Assembly (NCBI GenBank): GCA_016875395.1
Contig: VGRF01000020.1
Location: forward strand, 1-64,000
Reading direction: 5' to 3'
DNA from: Deltaproteobacteria bacterium
GTDB taxonomy: Bacteria > Myxococcota_A > UBA9160 > UBA6930
Length of the DNA stretch: 64,000 nt
The stretch's first letter is position 1. Each line of letters starts with the position of its first letter. Below the pieces are notes generated by a model that was not told the origin of the DNA, searched no databases, and saw only the letters and a program-made list of their open reading frames with translations. The position numbers and the translations under genes were made by a program. Below, in pieces: positions 1 to 9,187 of this stretch.

Positions 1-15
1 AGAGAGCGCCCCCGC

Positions 16-40
16 GGGGGGGGGGGGGGGGGGGGGGGGG
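16..40. repeat. Homopolymer of 25 G just before the first gene
   Basis: An uninterrupted run of 25 G ends one base before the ATG at 41. Such runs are a known artefact of two-colour Illumina chemistry at read and contig ends, and it lies 15 bases from the window edge, so an assembly artefact is the first explanation. A true slippage-prone promoter or RBS tract cannot be excluded. Either way, the real upstream sequence of the first gene is not reliably visible. Confidence 0.9.
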
Positions 41-556
41 ATGCGTCGTTCGTTGCGCCATCTCGCAATCTCGCTGCTCAGCATTCTCGCGCTGAGCGCG
101 GCGCCAGCGCTCGCGAACTCCGCGGAGGATCAAATCCGCGCGACGTTCATCCTGTTGCTCAGCAAGTACGTGACTTGGCCGGACGGAGCGTTCGCCTCTC
201 CGACAGCTCCCATCGTCGTCGCCGTCGTCGGCAACCCCGCGCTCGCTGAACGGATGCGCGCACTGGCGAATGGCCAGGTCCTCGAAGGGCGCGCCTTCGA
301 GGTTCGCGCCGCCGCGGACGCCGCAAGCGCCGCTGGAGCGCACATCGTGTTCGTCTCCTCGCCCGACGAGTCGAGAGCGCTCGCCAGCGCGAAGCCGATC
401 CGCATCAGCGAGAAGCCGACGAAGCTCGCCGACACCGACATCGCGATTCGCCTGGAGTCCGGCCGCGCCGCGTTCGCAGTGAACCGCGGCGACGTCGCGA
501 GGCGCGGCCTCAAGCTCAGCTCGAAGCTGATGCGGCTTGCCTCGAGCTTCGAATGA
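41..556 (+). CDS. YfiR-family (DUF4154) periplasmic protein
   Basis: The 171-residue product starts with a signal peptide (about residues 1-25, cut near APALA) and then fits the YfiR/DUF4154 fold. It has an early segment on [14 protein letters not shown], a central VVGNP strand and a C-terminal [14 protein letters not shown] segment. In Pseudomonas, YfiR is a periplasmic repressor of the diguanylate cyclase YfiN and binds its CHASE8-type sensor. Here the stop overlaps the start of the next gene (ATGA), and that gene is a chemoreceptor-like protein with a CHASE8-like sensor, not a cyclase. I infer that YfiR gates that receptor. The start is the only ATG giving a signal peptide, but it follows a suspicious poly-G run, so promoter and RBS cannot be judged. 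Confidence 0.85.
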   Translation: MRRSLRHLAISLLSILALSAAPALANSAEDQIRATFILLLSKYVTWPDGAFASPTAPIVVAVVGNPALAERMRALANGQVLEGRAFEVRAAADAASAAGAHIVFVSSPDESRALASAKPIRISEKPTKLADTDIAIRLESGRAAFAVNRGDVARRGLKLSSKLMRLASSFE

Positions 557-2535
557 GCCAGCAGACGTCGCTTCGCGCCGCGCTCACGCGCTCCATGCTG
601 CTCGCGACCGGCGGTGCGCTCGGCGTCGCGTTGGCGGCGATGCTCGCGCTCGAGGCTTACGTGGTGACGCGCGATGCGGAGCGCAGCCTCGCGACCGTCG
701 GCGAGGTGATCTCGACGTTCTCGCAGGCCGCGTTCGAGTTCGACGACGCCGATGCCGCAGCGGAAGCCCTCGCGACGCTCGCCAATCAGCCCGACGCGGC
801 GTACGCCGTTCTCGTGAAGCCCTCGGGTGAAGTCTTTGCGTCGTGGGGCGAGATCCCGGAGGATGTCGCCGCGCTCCCCGAGCAAGCGTCCGGCGCCTCC
901 CTGCTCGCCAATCAGTCCGTTTGGAAGGCTTCGATCAGCTCGGGCAGCCGCTCGCTCGGCACGCTGGTGCTGAGCACGAGCTTGAACGGCGCATTCGCGC
1001 AGATCGCCTCGATGGCGGCCGTGATGACTGCGATCGCGCTCGGCGCGTTCGCGATCGCCGCCGTGCTCTCGGGCCGTTTGCGCGACGAGATCGCACGCCC
1101 TCTCGCGGAGCTCGCCCGCAGCGCCGAGGCGATGGCGGGCGGAGACCTACGCGCCGAAGCCAAGATCGCGCGCGAAGACGAGATCGGCGGACTCGCAAGC
1201 AGCTTCAATCGCATGGGCCAGAGCCTGCGTGCCCTCGTCGCGCAGGCGCGCGAGAGCTCGCACGCCATCGCGGGCGAAGCGAAGCGCCTCTCCGACGCAG
1301 GCAACGCGATGCTCGACGACGCGCGCCAACACGAAGGCGCCGCAGCCGACACCGCGACCTCCGTGGAGCAGCTGAGCACCCAGGTCGCCGAGCTGAGCCG
1401 CACGACGGGAGTTCTCGCGGAGAGCGCGAAGCAGGCGAGCGACACCACCGCCGCGACCGACCGCGCCCTCACCGCTTCGGCGAGCGGCGTGAACCAGCTG
1501 TTCGAGACGGTGGACGAAACCGCTGCCTCGGTGCTCGAGCTCACGGCCGCCGTGCGCCAGATCGCCGGCAACGCGAGCCAACTCGGCGATGCCACCAAAT
1601 CCACCGCCGACGCGATGCTCTCGCTCGATCAGGCCCTGCGCGAAGTCGAGAGCAACGCGCGCGAGAGCCGCGATGCGACGCAGCAGGCCGCCGACGCAGC
1701 CCGCAGCGGCGAGGCGGCGGTAGACCAAGTCGTCTCCGGGATGGGCGCCGTCGCGCACGGATTCGGCGAGGTCGAGCGCATCGTCGGCGACCTCGCGCAG
1801 CGCTCGAAGGCGATCGAGCAGGTGCTGCGGGTCATCGAGGAAGTCGCGGATCAGACGAACCTGCTCGCGCTCAACGCCGCGATCATCGCGTCGCAGGCCG
1901 GCTCGCACGGACAAGCTTTCTCGGTCGTGGCGGCCGAAGTGAAGGGCCTCGCCAAGCGCACCGCCGCATCCGCGCGCGAGATCGGCAGCTCCATCGGCTC
2001 CGTGCTGAAGGGCATCGACGCCGCCGTGGCAGCGACCTCGTCCGGCGCAGAGCGCGTGCGCGAAGGCACGCGGCGCTCGGAGGAGGCCGGCGCTGCGCTG
2101 CGCGTGATTCGCACGAGCGCCGAGCGCTCGAGCGGCGCGGTCGACGCAATCGCGCGCGCGGCCGAGGATCAGGTGCGCGGCATCGAGACGTTTTCGGCGG
2201 AGCTGATGCGCGTGCGCACGATGGTCGACGAGATCGGCCGCGCGACGCGCGAGCAGGACAACGCGGGCGGCGACATTCAGCGCGGCATCGAGACCGTGCG
2301 CGATCTCGCAGAGGGCCTGAAGCGCTCGACGGGCGACCTCTCGGACCAGAGCCGCGTCTCGTCGCGCGCCGTCGAGAGCGTCGCGACGGCGCTCACGCAG
2401 ATTCGCGACGGCGCCGAATCCCAGCGCGCCGCCGCCGGCCACATCCTCGAGGCGACGCACGTCTTCCGCGATGGCGCTGCCGAAACCACGCGCCGCGCCG
2501 AGTCGATGCGCGCGACGGTGAAGGCGCTGCACTAA
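553..2535 (+). CDS. Methyl-accepting chemotaxis-type receptor with CHASE8-like sensor and HAMP
   Basis: The 660-residue membrane receptor has TM1 at about 16-37 and a periplasmic domain of about 110 residues. That domain carries the CHASE8 pattern ([11 protein letters not shown], then a [15 protein letters not shown] strand). TM2 follows at about 152-175, then HAMP ([20 protein letters not shown]) and a long coiled-coil signalling domain. The hairpin tip reads [27 protein letters not shown]. It is clearly the MCP tip, but the consensus AAIEAARAGEQGRGFAVVA is changed at several places, so CheA/CheW coupling may be atypical. No che genes are in the window. It is translationally coupled to the YfiR gene, so it probably reports envelope or redox state sensed by YfiR. 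Its ligand and downstream kinase are unknown. Confidence 0.9.
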   Translation: MSQQTSLRAALTRSMLLATGGALGVALAAMLALEAYVVTRDAERSLATVGEVISTFSQAAFEFDDADAAAEALATLANQPDAAYAVLVKPSGEVFASWGEIPEDVAALPEQASGASLLANQSVWKASISSGSRSLGTLVLSTSLNGAFAQIASMAAVMTAIALGAFAIAAVLSGRLRDEIARPLAELARSAEAMAGGDLRAEAKIAREDEIGGLASSFNRMGQSLRALVAQARESSHAIAGEAKRLSDAGNAMLDDARQHEGAAADTATSVEQLSTQVAELSRTTGVLAESAKQASDTTAATDRALTASASGVNQLFETVDETAASVLELTAAVRQIAGNASQLGDATKSTADAMLSLDQALREVESNARESRDATQQAADAARSGEAAVDQVVSGMGAVAHGFGEVERIVGDLAQRSKAIEQVLRVIEEVADQTNLLALNAAIIASQAGSHGQAFSVVAAEVKGLAKRTAASAREIGSSIGSVLKGIDAAVAATSSGAERVREGTRRSEEAGAALRVIRTSAERSSGAVDAIARAAEDQVRGIETFSAELMRVRTMVDEIGRATREQDNAGGDIQRGIETVRDLAEGLKRSTGDLSDQSRVSSRAVESVATALTQIRDGAESQRAAAGHILEATHVFRDGAAETTRRAESMRATVKALH

Positions 2536-2645
2536 CGCAGCGCGGCGCTGGAACGGGAGCTGGGGCGGTTTACGGGGTAGGTGGGGTGCGGGGCGTCTTG
2601 CCGTTTCTCGACACCGAGATCCAGCGCCTCTTGCTTGTCGACTTC

Positions 2646-2675
2646 GCAAACCGCGTCGAAGACTCCGCGGTTTGC
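2646..2675. repeat. Perfect 10-bp inverted repeat between convergent genes
   Basis: GCAAACCGCG and CGCGGTTTGC are separated by 10 bases in the 252-base gap between the chemoreceptor and the convergent lipoprotein gene. The location suits a bidirectional terminator, but no T-tract follows on either strand. The rest of 2536-2787 shows no convincing gene. Confidence 0.5.
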
Positions 2676-2787
2676 TGCGCGCTTCGCTTGCGGTCTCGGC
2701 CGACATGCTTGGGTGGAGCGTTCGACTGCGAGGGTGTTCTGGCGTTTGCGTGGCGCGTCGGTCTTGGTTGCTCTGGCTTGCGCCCAG

Positions 2788-3174
2788 TCAGCTCGTGGCT
2801 TGGGCGTTGGCTGCTTGCGAGCTCCGGTTGCTGCATGGATCGCCGTGCGCGACTTCGAAGCCGGTGATCCAGTCTGAGGGGGGAGCTTTGCCGGCGGGGT
2901 CGATGCAGCGGAGGCGGAGCTCGTTGAGGAGGGAGCTGGCGTCGAGGGCGACGCATTGGCCGGTTGTTAGGCGTGGATGCTCGGGGTGCGGGATCCACGC
3001 GGCGGACGCGCGGTCGTAGAGCTCGAGCTCGATCGTCTCGGTTTCGCAGTCGCCGCGGGGGAAGTAGACGAGCTCGCGCGCCTGCGCTGGCGGTCCGGCG
3101 GCGCTGCTCGCGGGTGGAGCCATGCACGCCGCCGCTGCGCCGATTGCGAGCGCCAACCCGAGCATGCGCGTCAT
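2788..3174 (-). CDS. Small predicted lipoprotein, function unknown
   Basis: The 128-residue product begins with a hydrophobic signal ending in AAAAC (Cys17), a plausible lipobox. The mature part is about 110 residues and includes several Cys (GDCETET, TGQCVAL, LRCIDP, GDPCSN) that could form disulfides. I recognise no family. The start codon overlaps the stop of the upstream metallopeptidase-like lipoprotein gene (ATGA), so the two are translationally coupled and probably work together in the envelope. A longer upstream reading frame exists but is Arg-rich and lies entirely within the neighbour, so I reject it as the start. Confidence 0.7.
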   Translation of the reverse strand: MTRMLGLALAIGAAAACMAPPASSAAGPPAQARELVYFPRGDCETETIELELYDRASAAWIPHPEHPRLTTGQCVALDASSLLNELRLRCIDPAGKAPPSDWITGFEVAHGDPCSNRSSQAANAQATS

Positions 3175-4460
3175 CGGCGCAGCTCGCGCATGCGCGCCGA
3201 CACTTCGGGATGCGCGCGCAGGTACGCGGCGAAGCTCGCGATGCGGGGCTCCTCGGCGAGTGCGAGCAGCTGCGCGCGCTGCGGCGCGGCGAGGTTCGAC
3301 GCGAGCAGGATGCGGCGCCCGCTCGCCTCGACGAAGAGCGTGCCGAGCACGGCGGCGCGCGATCTCACGACGCGCGCCAGGCGCTCGGCCGCGGCGGGCT
3401 CGTCGAGCTGCACGAGCCAGGCCGCGCCCTCCTCGCCTCTGCACGCGAGCAGCCACGCGCGATCGCCATCCCAGCCCGCGCCGCCGATTTCCGCGGCCGC
3501 CGCAGACGCGCAGCGATCGAGCAGCCACACGCGCGCGCCGAGCTCTCCATACGTGTTGGTGGCCACGACGCGGCAGCCGGGCACGCGCGGCGCGCGCGGA
3601 AGCTGCGCGAGCGGCGTGCGCTGCGAGGCATCCAGGTACTGCGCTGGGTGCAGCAGCTCTTCGCTGCTGAGCGGCGGGTCCGCAGCGGCGGCGTCGAGCG
3701 CGGGAGGGCCGCCGCGCCGCGCGAGGCGGTCGGCGAGCGCATAGCCGAGCGGATATGTCGCCGTGGTGGACTCCGCGAGGAGGCGCGGGAAGCCGTCCAA
3801 GGACGCGATCTGGGCGCGGAACTGCACGTCGAAGGCGGCAGGATCCGGCGGCGCGGGGCCGCCGCGCGCCGCAGCATCGTGCAGCTCCACCCAGGTGGCC
3901 TCACCTTCGAGCAGCGCGGAGAGCGCGAACGCGATGTCGTCGTCGCCGGCGAGGCCGAACAGCGCGCCTAACAGCTCGCCGCGCTGATCTTGCAGCGCGT
4001 GCACGAGCTCGTGCACTTCGAGCGAGCCGCCGCTCGCGGCACCCGCCGACTCCGCGCCGGCGACGGCGTAGAAGGCGCGATCCGCCTGCGAGTACATCCC
4101 GGCGATGCTGCCGCTCGCGAGCTCGAGCAGCAGTGCGCGCAGATCGGCCCCCGGCGGCACGAGGCCGAGCGCCGCGGCGAGGCGCGACTCGGCCGCGAGC
4201 TGCTCGCGAGGGGCGAAGCGGTCGATCTCGGCGTCGAGCAGCCGCTCGACGTCGGCGGGCGCGATCTCGAACGCGCGCACGGGCTCGGTGAAGCGCGCGC
4301 CGCGCACGGCCTCGACGCGCGCGACGAACGGAGCGAGCGCTTCCGGCGCGATCGGCGCGAGCTGCACCTGCGTTGCCGGCGCGTCCGGGGGCGAGGGCGG
4401 CGCACAAGCAGCGAGCGCGAGGACCAGCGCGAGGGCGAGCGCCGAATGCGAGCGAGACAT
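3171..4460 (-). CDS. Putative HExxH zinc metallopeptidase lipoprotein
   Basis: The 429-residue product has a lipoprotein signal ending LALAAC (Cys19). The mature protein carries HELVHALQDQ at about 150-159, a classic HExxH zinc motif, followed about 30 residues later by ALLEGEATWVE. That spacing suits a gluzincin-type third ligand (Glu). The HELxHALQDQ plus EGEA combination is seen in uncharacterised bacterial metallopeptidases. The C-terminal half has no motif I recognise. The chosen ATG gives the signal peptide; upstream in-frame codons run into the divergent gene region. It is first in a two-gene unit with the small lipoprotein downstream. Substrate unknown; an envelope protease is inferred. 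Confidence 0.8.
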   Translation of the reverse strand: MSRSHSALALALVLALAACAPPSPPDAPATQVQLAPIAPEALAPFVARVEAVRGARFTEPVRAFEIAPADVERLLDAEIDRFAPREQLAAESRLAAALGLVPPGADLRALLLELASGSIAGMYSQADRAFYAVAGAESAGAASGGSLEVHELVHALQDQRGELLGALFGLAGDDDIAFALSALLEGEATWVELHDAAARGGPAPPDPAAFDVQFRAQIASLDGFPRLLAESTTATYPLGYALADRLARRGGPPALDAAAADPPLSSEELLHPAQYLDASQRTPLAQLPRAPRVPGCRVVATNTYGELGARVWLLDRCASAAAAEIGGAGWDGDRAWLLACRGEEGAAWLVQLDEPAAAERLARVVRSRAAVLGTLFVEASGRRILLASNLAAPQRAQLLALAEEPRIASFAAYLRAHPEVSARMRELRR

Positions 4461-4518
4461 GGGCGCGACCGTAGCCGCGAGCGAGTCACCCGCGGCCCCG
4501 CGCGAGCCACTCCCCCGC

Positions 4519-4812
4519 ATGACCACGCCGCAGCGCCGCCGCTTCGACCACTTCGCGATCGAGCTGTCGCTCGCGATCGGCGAGCGCGTCCCGCGCCATG
4601 CGCTGTGGGAAGCGTGCGCGCGCCACCTCGAATCGGCGGCTGCGCTCGGCGCGTTCTGCCGCGCTGGCCTCAGCGAGTTCCTCGCGAGCGTCGGCGCGGC
4701 GCCGCTCGAAGGCCGCGCGAGTGCGCGGCTCCTGCACGAGGTCGCGCGCTTCGATCCCGCGCGCCGCACGCCGGAAGAGGTGCTCGGGTCGCTCTTCGCG
4801 AGCCGGCCCTAG
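4519..4812 (+). CDS. Conserved-looking small hypothetical protein (97 aa)
   Basis: This short acidic/basic soluble protein starts MTTPQRRRFDHFAIEL and is predicted to be mostly helical, with no signal peptide or membrane segment. It is transcribed divergently from the metallopeptidase lipoprotein (58 bases apart) and its last four bases overlap the end of rdgB on the other strand. Its base composition and frame usage fit a real gene, but I recognise no family and can propose no function. Confidence 0.6.
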   Translation: MTTPQRRRFDHFAIELSLAIGERVPRHALWEACARHLESAAALGAFCRAGLSEFLASVGAAPLEGRASARLLHEVARFDPARRTPEEVLGSLFASRP

Positions 4813-5408
4813 CGCTCCGGGAGCAGCGCGAGCGCGGGTGCGAGCGCCACCAGCGCGCGGGCGCGATGCGAGATGCGGTTCTTCTCCGCCTCGGCGAGCT
4901 CGGCCATGCTGCGCTCCTCGCCGGCGGGCGCGAACACCGGGTCGTAGCCGAAGCCGCCGGCGCCGCGCGGCGCTTCGAGAATGCGCCCGGCGCACTCGCC
5001 GCGCCCCTGCCACGTCTCGCCGCTCGGCAGCGCGAGCGCGGCGAGGCAGACGAAGCGCGCAGCGCGCGACGCGCTCGGGCCGCGCTCCGCGAGCTCGCGC
5101 AGTAACAACTGCACGCGGCCCGCGTCGTCGAGGGCGTCGCCGCCGTAGCGCGCGGAGAGCGGACCCGGCGCGAAACCGAGCGCTTCCACCTCGATGCCGG
5201 AGTCGTCGGCGAGCGCGGGCAGGCCGCTCGCGCGGGCCGCGCTGCGCGCCTTCGCGAGCGCGTTGGCGGCGTAGTCCGAGCCTTCGGGCGGCAGCTTCAC
5301 CTCGGGATGCGCCGCGAGGCTCTCGGGCGCGAAGCCATCGCCGAGCAGCACGGCGAGCTCGCGCAGCTTGCCGCGGTTGCCCGTGGCGATCAGCAGGCGC
5401 GTCGGCAT
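4809..5408 (-). CDS. rdgB: XTP/dITP diphosphatase (RdgB/HAM1)
   Basis: The 199-residue enzyme hydrolyses non-canonical purine nucleotides (dITP, XTP) to monophosphates and so keeps them out of DNA and RNA. It shows the family landmarks in order: IATGNRGKLREL at the N-terminus, the metal-binding LADDSGIEVEAL, SARYGG, the GGFGYDPVF segment, and AEKNRISHRARA near the end. The length is normal. It is 6 bases downstream of rph, which in turn overlaps the amidase gene, so the order amidase-rph-rdgB is probably one transcript. rph-rdgB is a common pair. Confidence 0.96.
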   Translation of the reverse strand: MPTRLLIATGNRGKLRELAVLLGDGFAPESLAAHPEVKLPPEGSDYAANALAKARSAARASGLPALADDSGIEVEALGFAPGPLSARYGGDALDDAGRVQLLLRELAERGPSASRAARFVCLAALALPSGETWQGRGECAGRILEAPRGAGGFGYDPVFAPAGEERSMAELAEAEKNRISHRARALVALAPALALLPER

Positions 5409-5414
5409 CGCTCG

Positions 5415-6152
5415 TTAGGGGGTCACGCCCGCGGCTTCGAGCGCGGCGCGCTGGAGGCGCGTCAGCTCCGCGATGCCCGCGAGCGCGAGCGAAGTCATCT
5501 GCTCGAGCTCCTCGCGGGAGAACGTCGCGCCCTCGCCGGTGCCCTGCACTTCCGCGAGCCGCCCACTGCCCGTCGCCACGACGTTCATGTCCACCTCGGC
5601 GCGCGAGTCCTCCTCGTACGGCAAGTCGAGCACGACGCGACCACCGACGACGCCCACGGACACGGCCGCGATCGAGTCGCGCAGCGGGCTCTTGTCGATC
5701 GCGCCGCGGCGACGCAGCCGATGCGTGGCGAGCGCGAGCGCGGTGTAGGCGCCCGTGATCGAGGCGGTGCGCGTGCCACCGTCGGCCTGCAGCACGTCGC
5801 AGTCGACCCACAGCGTGCGCTCGCCGAGCGCCGCGGGCTCGACGATCGCGCGCAGGCTGCGGCCGATCAGGCGCTGGATCTCGAGCGTGCGGCCGGACTG
5901 CTTGCCCTTCGCCGCCTCGCGCTCGGTGCGGCGATCCGTCGAGCCCGGCAGCAGCGAGTACTCCGCGGTGACCCAGCCCTTGCCTTGCTTCTGGAGAAAG
6001 CGCGGCACGGTCTCCTCGACGCACACCGTGCACAGCACCTTGGTCGCGCCGAACTCGCACAGCACCGAAGCGAGGGGATTGTCGGTGAAGTCCGGGATCA
6101 GTCTCACCGTCCGCAGCTGCTCGGGCAGACGCCCATCGAGCCTCTTCATCAC
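5415..6152 (-). CDS. rph: Ribonuclease PH
   Basis: The 245-residue phosphorolytic 3'-5' exoribonuclease trims tRNA 3' ends. Diagnostic parts are the start [19 protein letters not shown], the [16 protein letters not shown]-like N-terminal strand (here [15 protein letters not shown]), [21 protein letters not shown] with the conserved Arg/Thr phosphate contacts, IGRSLRA, and the [19 protein letters not shown] core. Its start overlaps the stop of the amidase gene by four bases and rdgB follows after six. No oddities seen. Confidence 0.97.
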   Translation of the reverse strand: MMKRLDGRLPEQLRTVRLIPDFTDNPLASVLCEFGATKVLCTVCVEETVPRFLQKQGKGWVTAEYSLLPGSTDRRTEREAAKGKQSGRTLEIQRLIGRSLRAIVEPAALGERTLWVDCDVLQADGGTRTASITGAYTALALATHRLRRRGAIDKSPLRDSIAAVSVGVVGGRVVLDLPYEEDSRAEVDMNVVATGSGRLAEVQGTGEGATFSREELEQMTSLALAGIAELTRLQRAALEAAGVTP

Positions 6153-6934
6153 TCGCCTCCGCTTGCGGCCTTCATTCCCGCGCGCGCGTCTTGCTGCTCG
6201 CGAAACGCGGCGATCGCGCGCGCGAGCCCGCTCGCGATGCGCTCGCGCTCCGCGCCTTTGCGCAACGCCTTCTCGTCGCTCGGGTTGGTAATGAAGCCCA
6301 CCTCGACGAGAACCGCCGGCATGCGCACGCCCATCAGCACGACGAACGGCGCCTGCTTCACGCCGCGCGAGCGAGCGGCGCCGCGCGAGAGCTCGCCCTG
6401 CGCGAGGCGCGCGAACGCCTGCGAGTCGGCGAGATGCTGCGTCGCGAGCAGGTCGCCGAGGATCGCGAGCACGGGGTCGCCTTCTGCGAGCTTCGCCGCG
6501 CCGGCGCCGAAAGCCGCGTTCTCGGCGCGCGCAAGCTCTTCCGCTGCCTCGTCACTCGCTTCGGGCGAGGCAAAGAACGTCTCGATGCCGCGCACGCTCG
6601 CGCTGCGCGAGGCGTTGGCGTGAATCGACAGGAACAGATCCGCACCCGCGGCGTTGGCGATGCGCGTGCGCTCGTCGAGCGAGACGAACGCGTCGCCCGC
6701 GCGCGTGTGCGAGACCGCGATGCCGCGCGCGCGCAGCTTCTTCGCGAGCCGCTGCGCGAGGTCGAGCACGAGCTCCTTCTCGACGAGGCCTGCGGGCCCT
6801 TCGGCGCCGCGGTCGTCGCCGCCGTGGCCGGCGTCGATCACGACGCGATCGAAGCGATCGCGCGCGCGCGGCGTCTCTCCGAGCGCTGGCGCCGTCGAAA
6901 GCGCGAGCGCGCACGCGAGCGTGAGTGCTCTCAC
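6149..6934 (-). CDS. N-acetylmuramoyl-L-alanine amidase (Amidase_3 / AmiC type)
   Basis: The 261-residue protein has an N-terminal signal peptide (ending near TAPALG) and a single Amidase_3 domain. It starts [18 protein letters not shown], where His and the Glu-containing loop bind zinc, followed by [21 protein letters not shown] with the second zinc His, and a C-terminal [15 protein letters not shown] with the catalytic Glu. It cleaves the amide between MurNAc and the stem peptide in the periplasm. It has no AMIN or SPOR targeting domain, so it is the minimal form. It is first in the amidase-rph-rdgB unit and divergent from the VWA gene, with a 102-base promoter region between them. Confidence 0.95.
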   Translation of the reverse strand: MRALTLACALALSTAPALGETPRARDRFDRVVIDAGHGGDDRGAEGPAGLVEKELVLDLAQRLAKKLRARGIAVSHTRAGDAFVSLDERTRIANAAGADLFLSIHANASRSASVRGIETFFASPEASDEAAEELARAENAAFGAGAAKLAEGDPVLAILGDLLATQHLADSQAFARLAQGELSRGAARSRGVKQAPFVVLMGVRMPAVLVEVGFITNPSDEKALRKGAERERIASGLARAIAAFREQQDARAGMKAASGGE

Positions 6935-7036
6935 GAAACTCCCCCCGAGGTCGCAACGTATCGGAAGCCGCGCGGAACCTGGAGCCCTGCGCGCGTTTCT
7001 GGCAGCACCGAGTCGCTCCCTTATCTTGGCCGGCCC

Positions 7037-9142
7037 ATGAAGTCACCGCGCCTTCTGACGTTCGCCCTCGTCTCCCTAATCGGTGCCGCCGCACTCGCAG
7101 CGGACCCCGCCGTCGTGCGACCGCGCATGCAGGTGGGCAAAGAAGTGTTCACCGCGGGCACCGCGTTCTTCATCGCCGCGAAGAACGACGAGGGCGCCGT
7201 GGCGGTGGCGACCGCGCACCAGTTCGAGATCGGAAAGCTCGTACGCACGACCGAGGTCAGCTTCGAGACCGCGCGCACGAAGCGCCGCGCGAGCGTCTCG
7301 AGCCGCTTCCTCGTCGCGCCGGGCAAGGCGTTCTCGTCGGCGACGGAGGGCGTGCTGTCCGAGGACTTCATGGTGTTCGCACTCGACCTGAAGCCGAGCG
7401 GCGTGCGCGTGCTCGAGCCCGACGTGAACCCCGTACAGAGCACGCTCAATCAGCGCGTGCGCATCCTCGGCGTGCCGAGCGGCACCAGCGCCGACGAGGA
7501 CGACCTCTTCGGCACCGTGCGGGCCGCGACCGAGGGCCGCATCGAGGTGCGCCTCGACGTACCCGCAGATCTGCGCGGCTGGGGCGGCGCGCCGGTCGTG
7601 CGGTATCCCGGCGACCAGGTCATCGGAATCCTCGAAGCCGCCTGGCCCGAGGAGAACGAGGGCACGCTGCGACTCGGCATCGCGCCGATCGGCGCGGTCC
7701 TCTCGGCGATGACGAAGCCGCTCGCAGCCGGGCGCGGCGAAGCGTTCGCGAAGTTCGTGCACCTCGCGCCGAAGGAGGAGATCGACGCGGTCGCGAAGGC
7801 GCCGTCCGTCGGCGACGACGTCGACATCGGCGAAGAGCGCGAGCTCGCACAGGGCGAGGCGCTGCTCGGCGAGGCGGGCGCGCTCTCGACGACGCTGAAG
7901 CTCGAGATCGAGGAGCCGCACGACGGCGGGATCGTGGGCAGCCCCGAAGGCGCCTTTCTTGCGGGCCGCGCGCTCGCGCTGCTCGGCGAGTTCAAGCGTT
8001 TCGACGTCATCGTCGTGATCGACACCTCGAGCTCGACGAGCGGCGCCTCGGGTGCGGACATCAACGGCAACGGCGTCGTCGGCGCGTCGGGGCTCTCGGG
8101 CATCTTCAAGCAATCCGACCCCGGCGATTCGATTCTCGCCGCCGAGATCGCCGCGGCGAAGCGCGTGATCGAGAGCCTCGACCCGCGCAACACGCGCGTC
8201 GGAGTCGTCTCCTTCGCGGGCGAGTCGGGTCAGCGCGACCCGTACACGGGCATGATCTACGAGAGCAACATGCCCGCCGCGATCACCGAGGAACCGCTCA
8301 CCACGAACTTCGAGCGCGTCGGCAAGTCGCTCGACCGCATCTTCAAGCGCGGGCCGCAGGGCGCGACGAACATCACCGAGGCGGTGCGCATGGCGGTGCG
8401 CGAGCTGCGCGGCTTCCGCGGCAGCCTCTCGAAGCCGGACTCCGGCAGCCAGAAGGTCGTGATGTTCTTCACCGACGGCCGGCCCACCGCGCCGTACCCG
8501 ATGGAGTTCAGCTCCGAGAACACGCGCTCCGTGCTGCGCGCGGCCTCGCAGGCGCGCCGCGCGGACGTGCAGATCCACACGTTCGCGATCGGCAAGGAAG
8601 CGCTCGATAACCCGATCACGTGCGTTCAGCTCGCGGCCTACACCGGCGGCTACTTCTTCCCCGTGAGCACGCCCGGTGACCTCCCGAACGTCGTCGAGCA
8701 AGTGAACTTCGCGAACCTCGAGTCGCTCGAGATCAAGAACCTGACGAACGGTTCCGGCGCGAGCGAGACGATCATCAACGCCGACGGCTCGTTCGGCGCG
8801 CTCGTCCCGGTGCAACCGGGGCTCAATCGCCTCGAGGTCGTGGCGAAGGCGACGGACGGCACGTTCGCGCGCGAAGAAGTGACCGTGAGCTACGCGCCCG
8901 GCGCGCCCTCCGCGACGCTGCCGCGCGAGCTCGTGGCGATGCGCAATCGCCTGCTCGAGCGGCGCCTGATCGCGATCAAGCGCGGGCGCATCGAAGCGGA
9001 GCGCGAGGCGGCCGAGACCGCGCGCAAGGAGCTCGAGATCAAGATCAAGCGCGAGCGCGAGGCGGCGACCGCCGAAGCCGAGAAGGAGCGCCGCAGCCTG
9101 CGCATCGAGCAAGCGCCGGAAGACGAGGAAGATGACCGGTAA
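7037..9142 (+). CDS. Secreted VWA protein with an inactive trypsin-like N-terminal domain
   Basis: The 701-residue product has a signal peptide (cleaved near ALAAD, about 22). Residues about 35-225 follow the trypsin/HtrA plan: GTAFFIA, the ATAHQF histidine at 61, SEDFMVFALD near 110, and a closing strand GWGGAPVV at 181-188. The catalytic Ser of GxSGxP is Gly there, so peptidase activity is not expected. A von Willebrand A domain follows from about 322, with a good MIDAS motif (DTSSS at 329-333) and FFTDGRP. The C-terminus (about 640-700) is a charged Arg/Glu coiled coil. I infer a periplasmic or surface adhesion or scaffold protein that binds peptide and metal-dependent ligands. It is alone in its transcription unit. 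Confidence 0.85.
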   Translation: MKSPRLLTFALVSLIGAAALAADPAVVRPRMQVGKEVFTAGTAFFIAAKNDEGAVAVATAHQFEIGKLVRTTEVSFETARTKRRASVSSRFLVAPGKAFSSATEGVLSEDFMVFALDLKPSGVRVLEPDVNPVQSTLNQRVRILGVPSGTSADEDDLFGTVRAATEGRIEVRLDVPADLRGWGGAPVVRYPGDQVIGILEAAWPEENEGTLRLGIAPIGAVLSAMTKPLAAGRGEAFAKFVHLAPKEEIDAVAKAPSVGDDVDIGEERELAQGEALLGEAGALSTTLKLEIEEPHDGGIVGSPEGAFLAGRALALLGEFKRFDVIVVIDTSSSTSGASGADINGNGVVGASGLSGIFKQSDPGDSILAAEIAAAKRVIESLDPRNTRVGVVSFAGESGQRDPYTGMIYESNMPAAITEEPLTTNFERVGKSLDRIFKRGPQGATNITEAVRMAVRELRGFRGSLSKPDSGSQKVVMFFTDGRPTAPYPMEFSSENTRSVLRAASQARRADVQIHTFAIGKEALDNPITCVQLAAYTGGYFFPVSTPGDLPNVVEQVNFANLESLEIKNLTNGSGASETIINADGSFGALVPVQPGLNRLEVVAKATDGTFAREEVTVSYAPGAPSATLPRELVAMRNRLLERRLIAIKRGRIEAEREAAETARKELEIKIKREREAATAEAEKERRSLRIEQAPEDEEDDR

Positions 9143-9187
9143 CGACTCGCGCTCTGCACGCGCGGCGCGAGCGGAGCCGACGCGGCT

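Noticed and set aside
2581-2877. 98-codon plus-strand frame after the chemoreceptor gene
   Set aside because: It overlaps the end of the minus-strand lipoprotein gene, has an atypical composition and no RBS or family, so I treat the region as non-coding.
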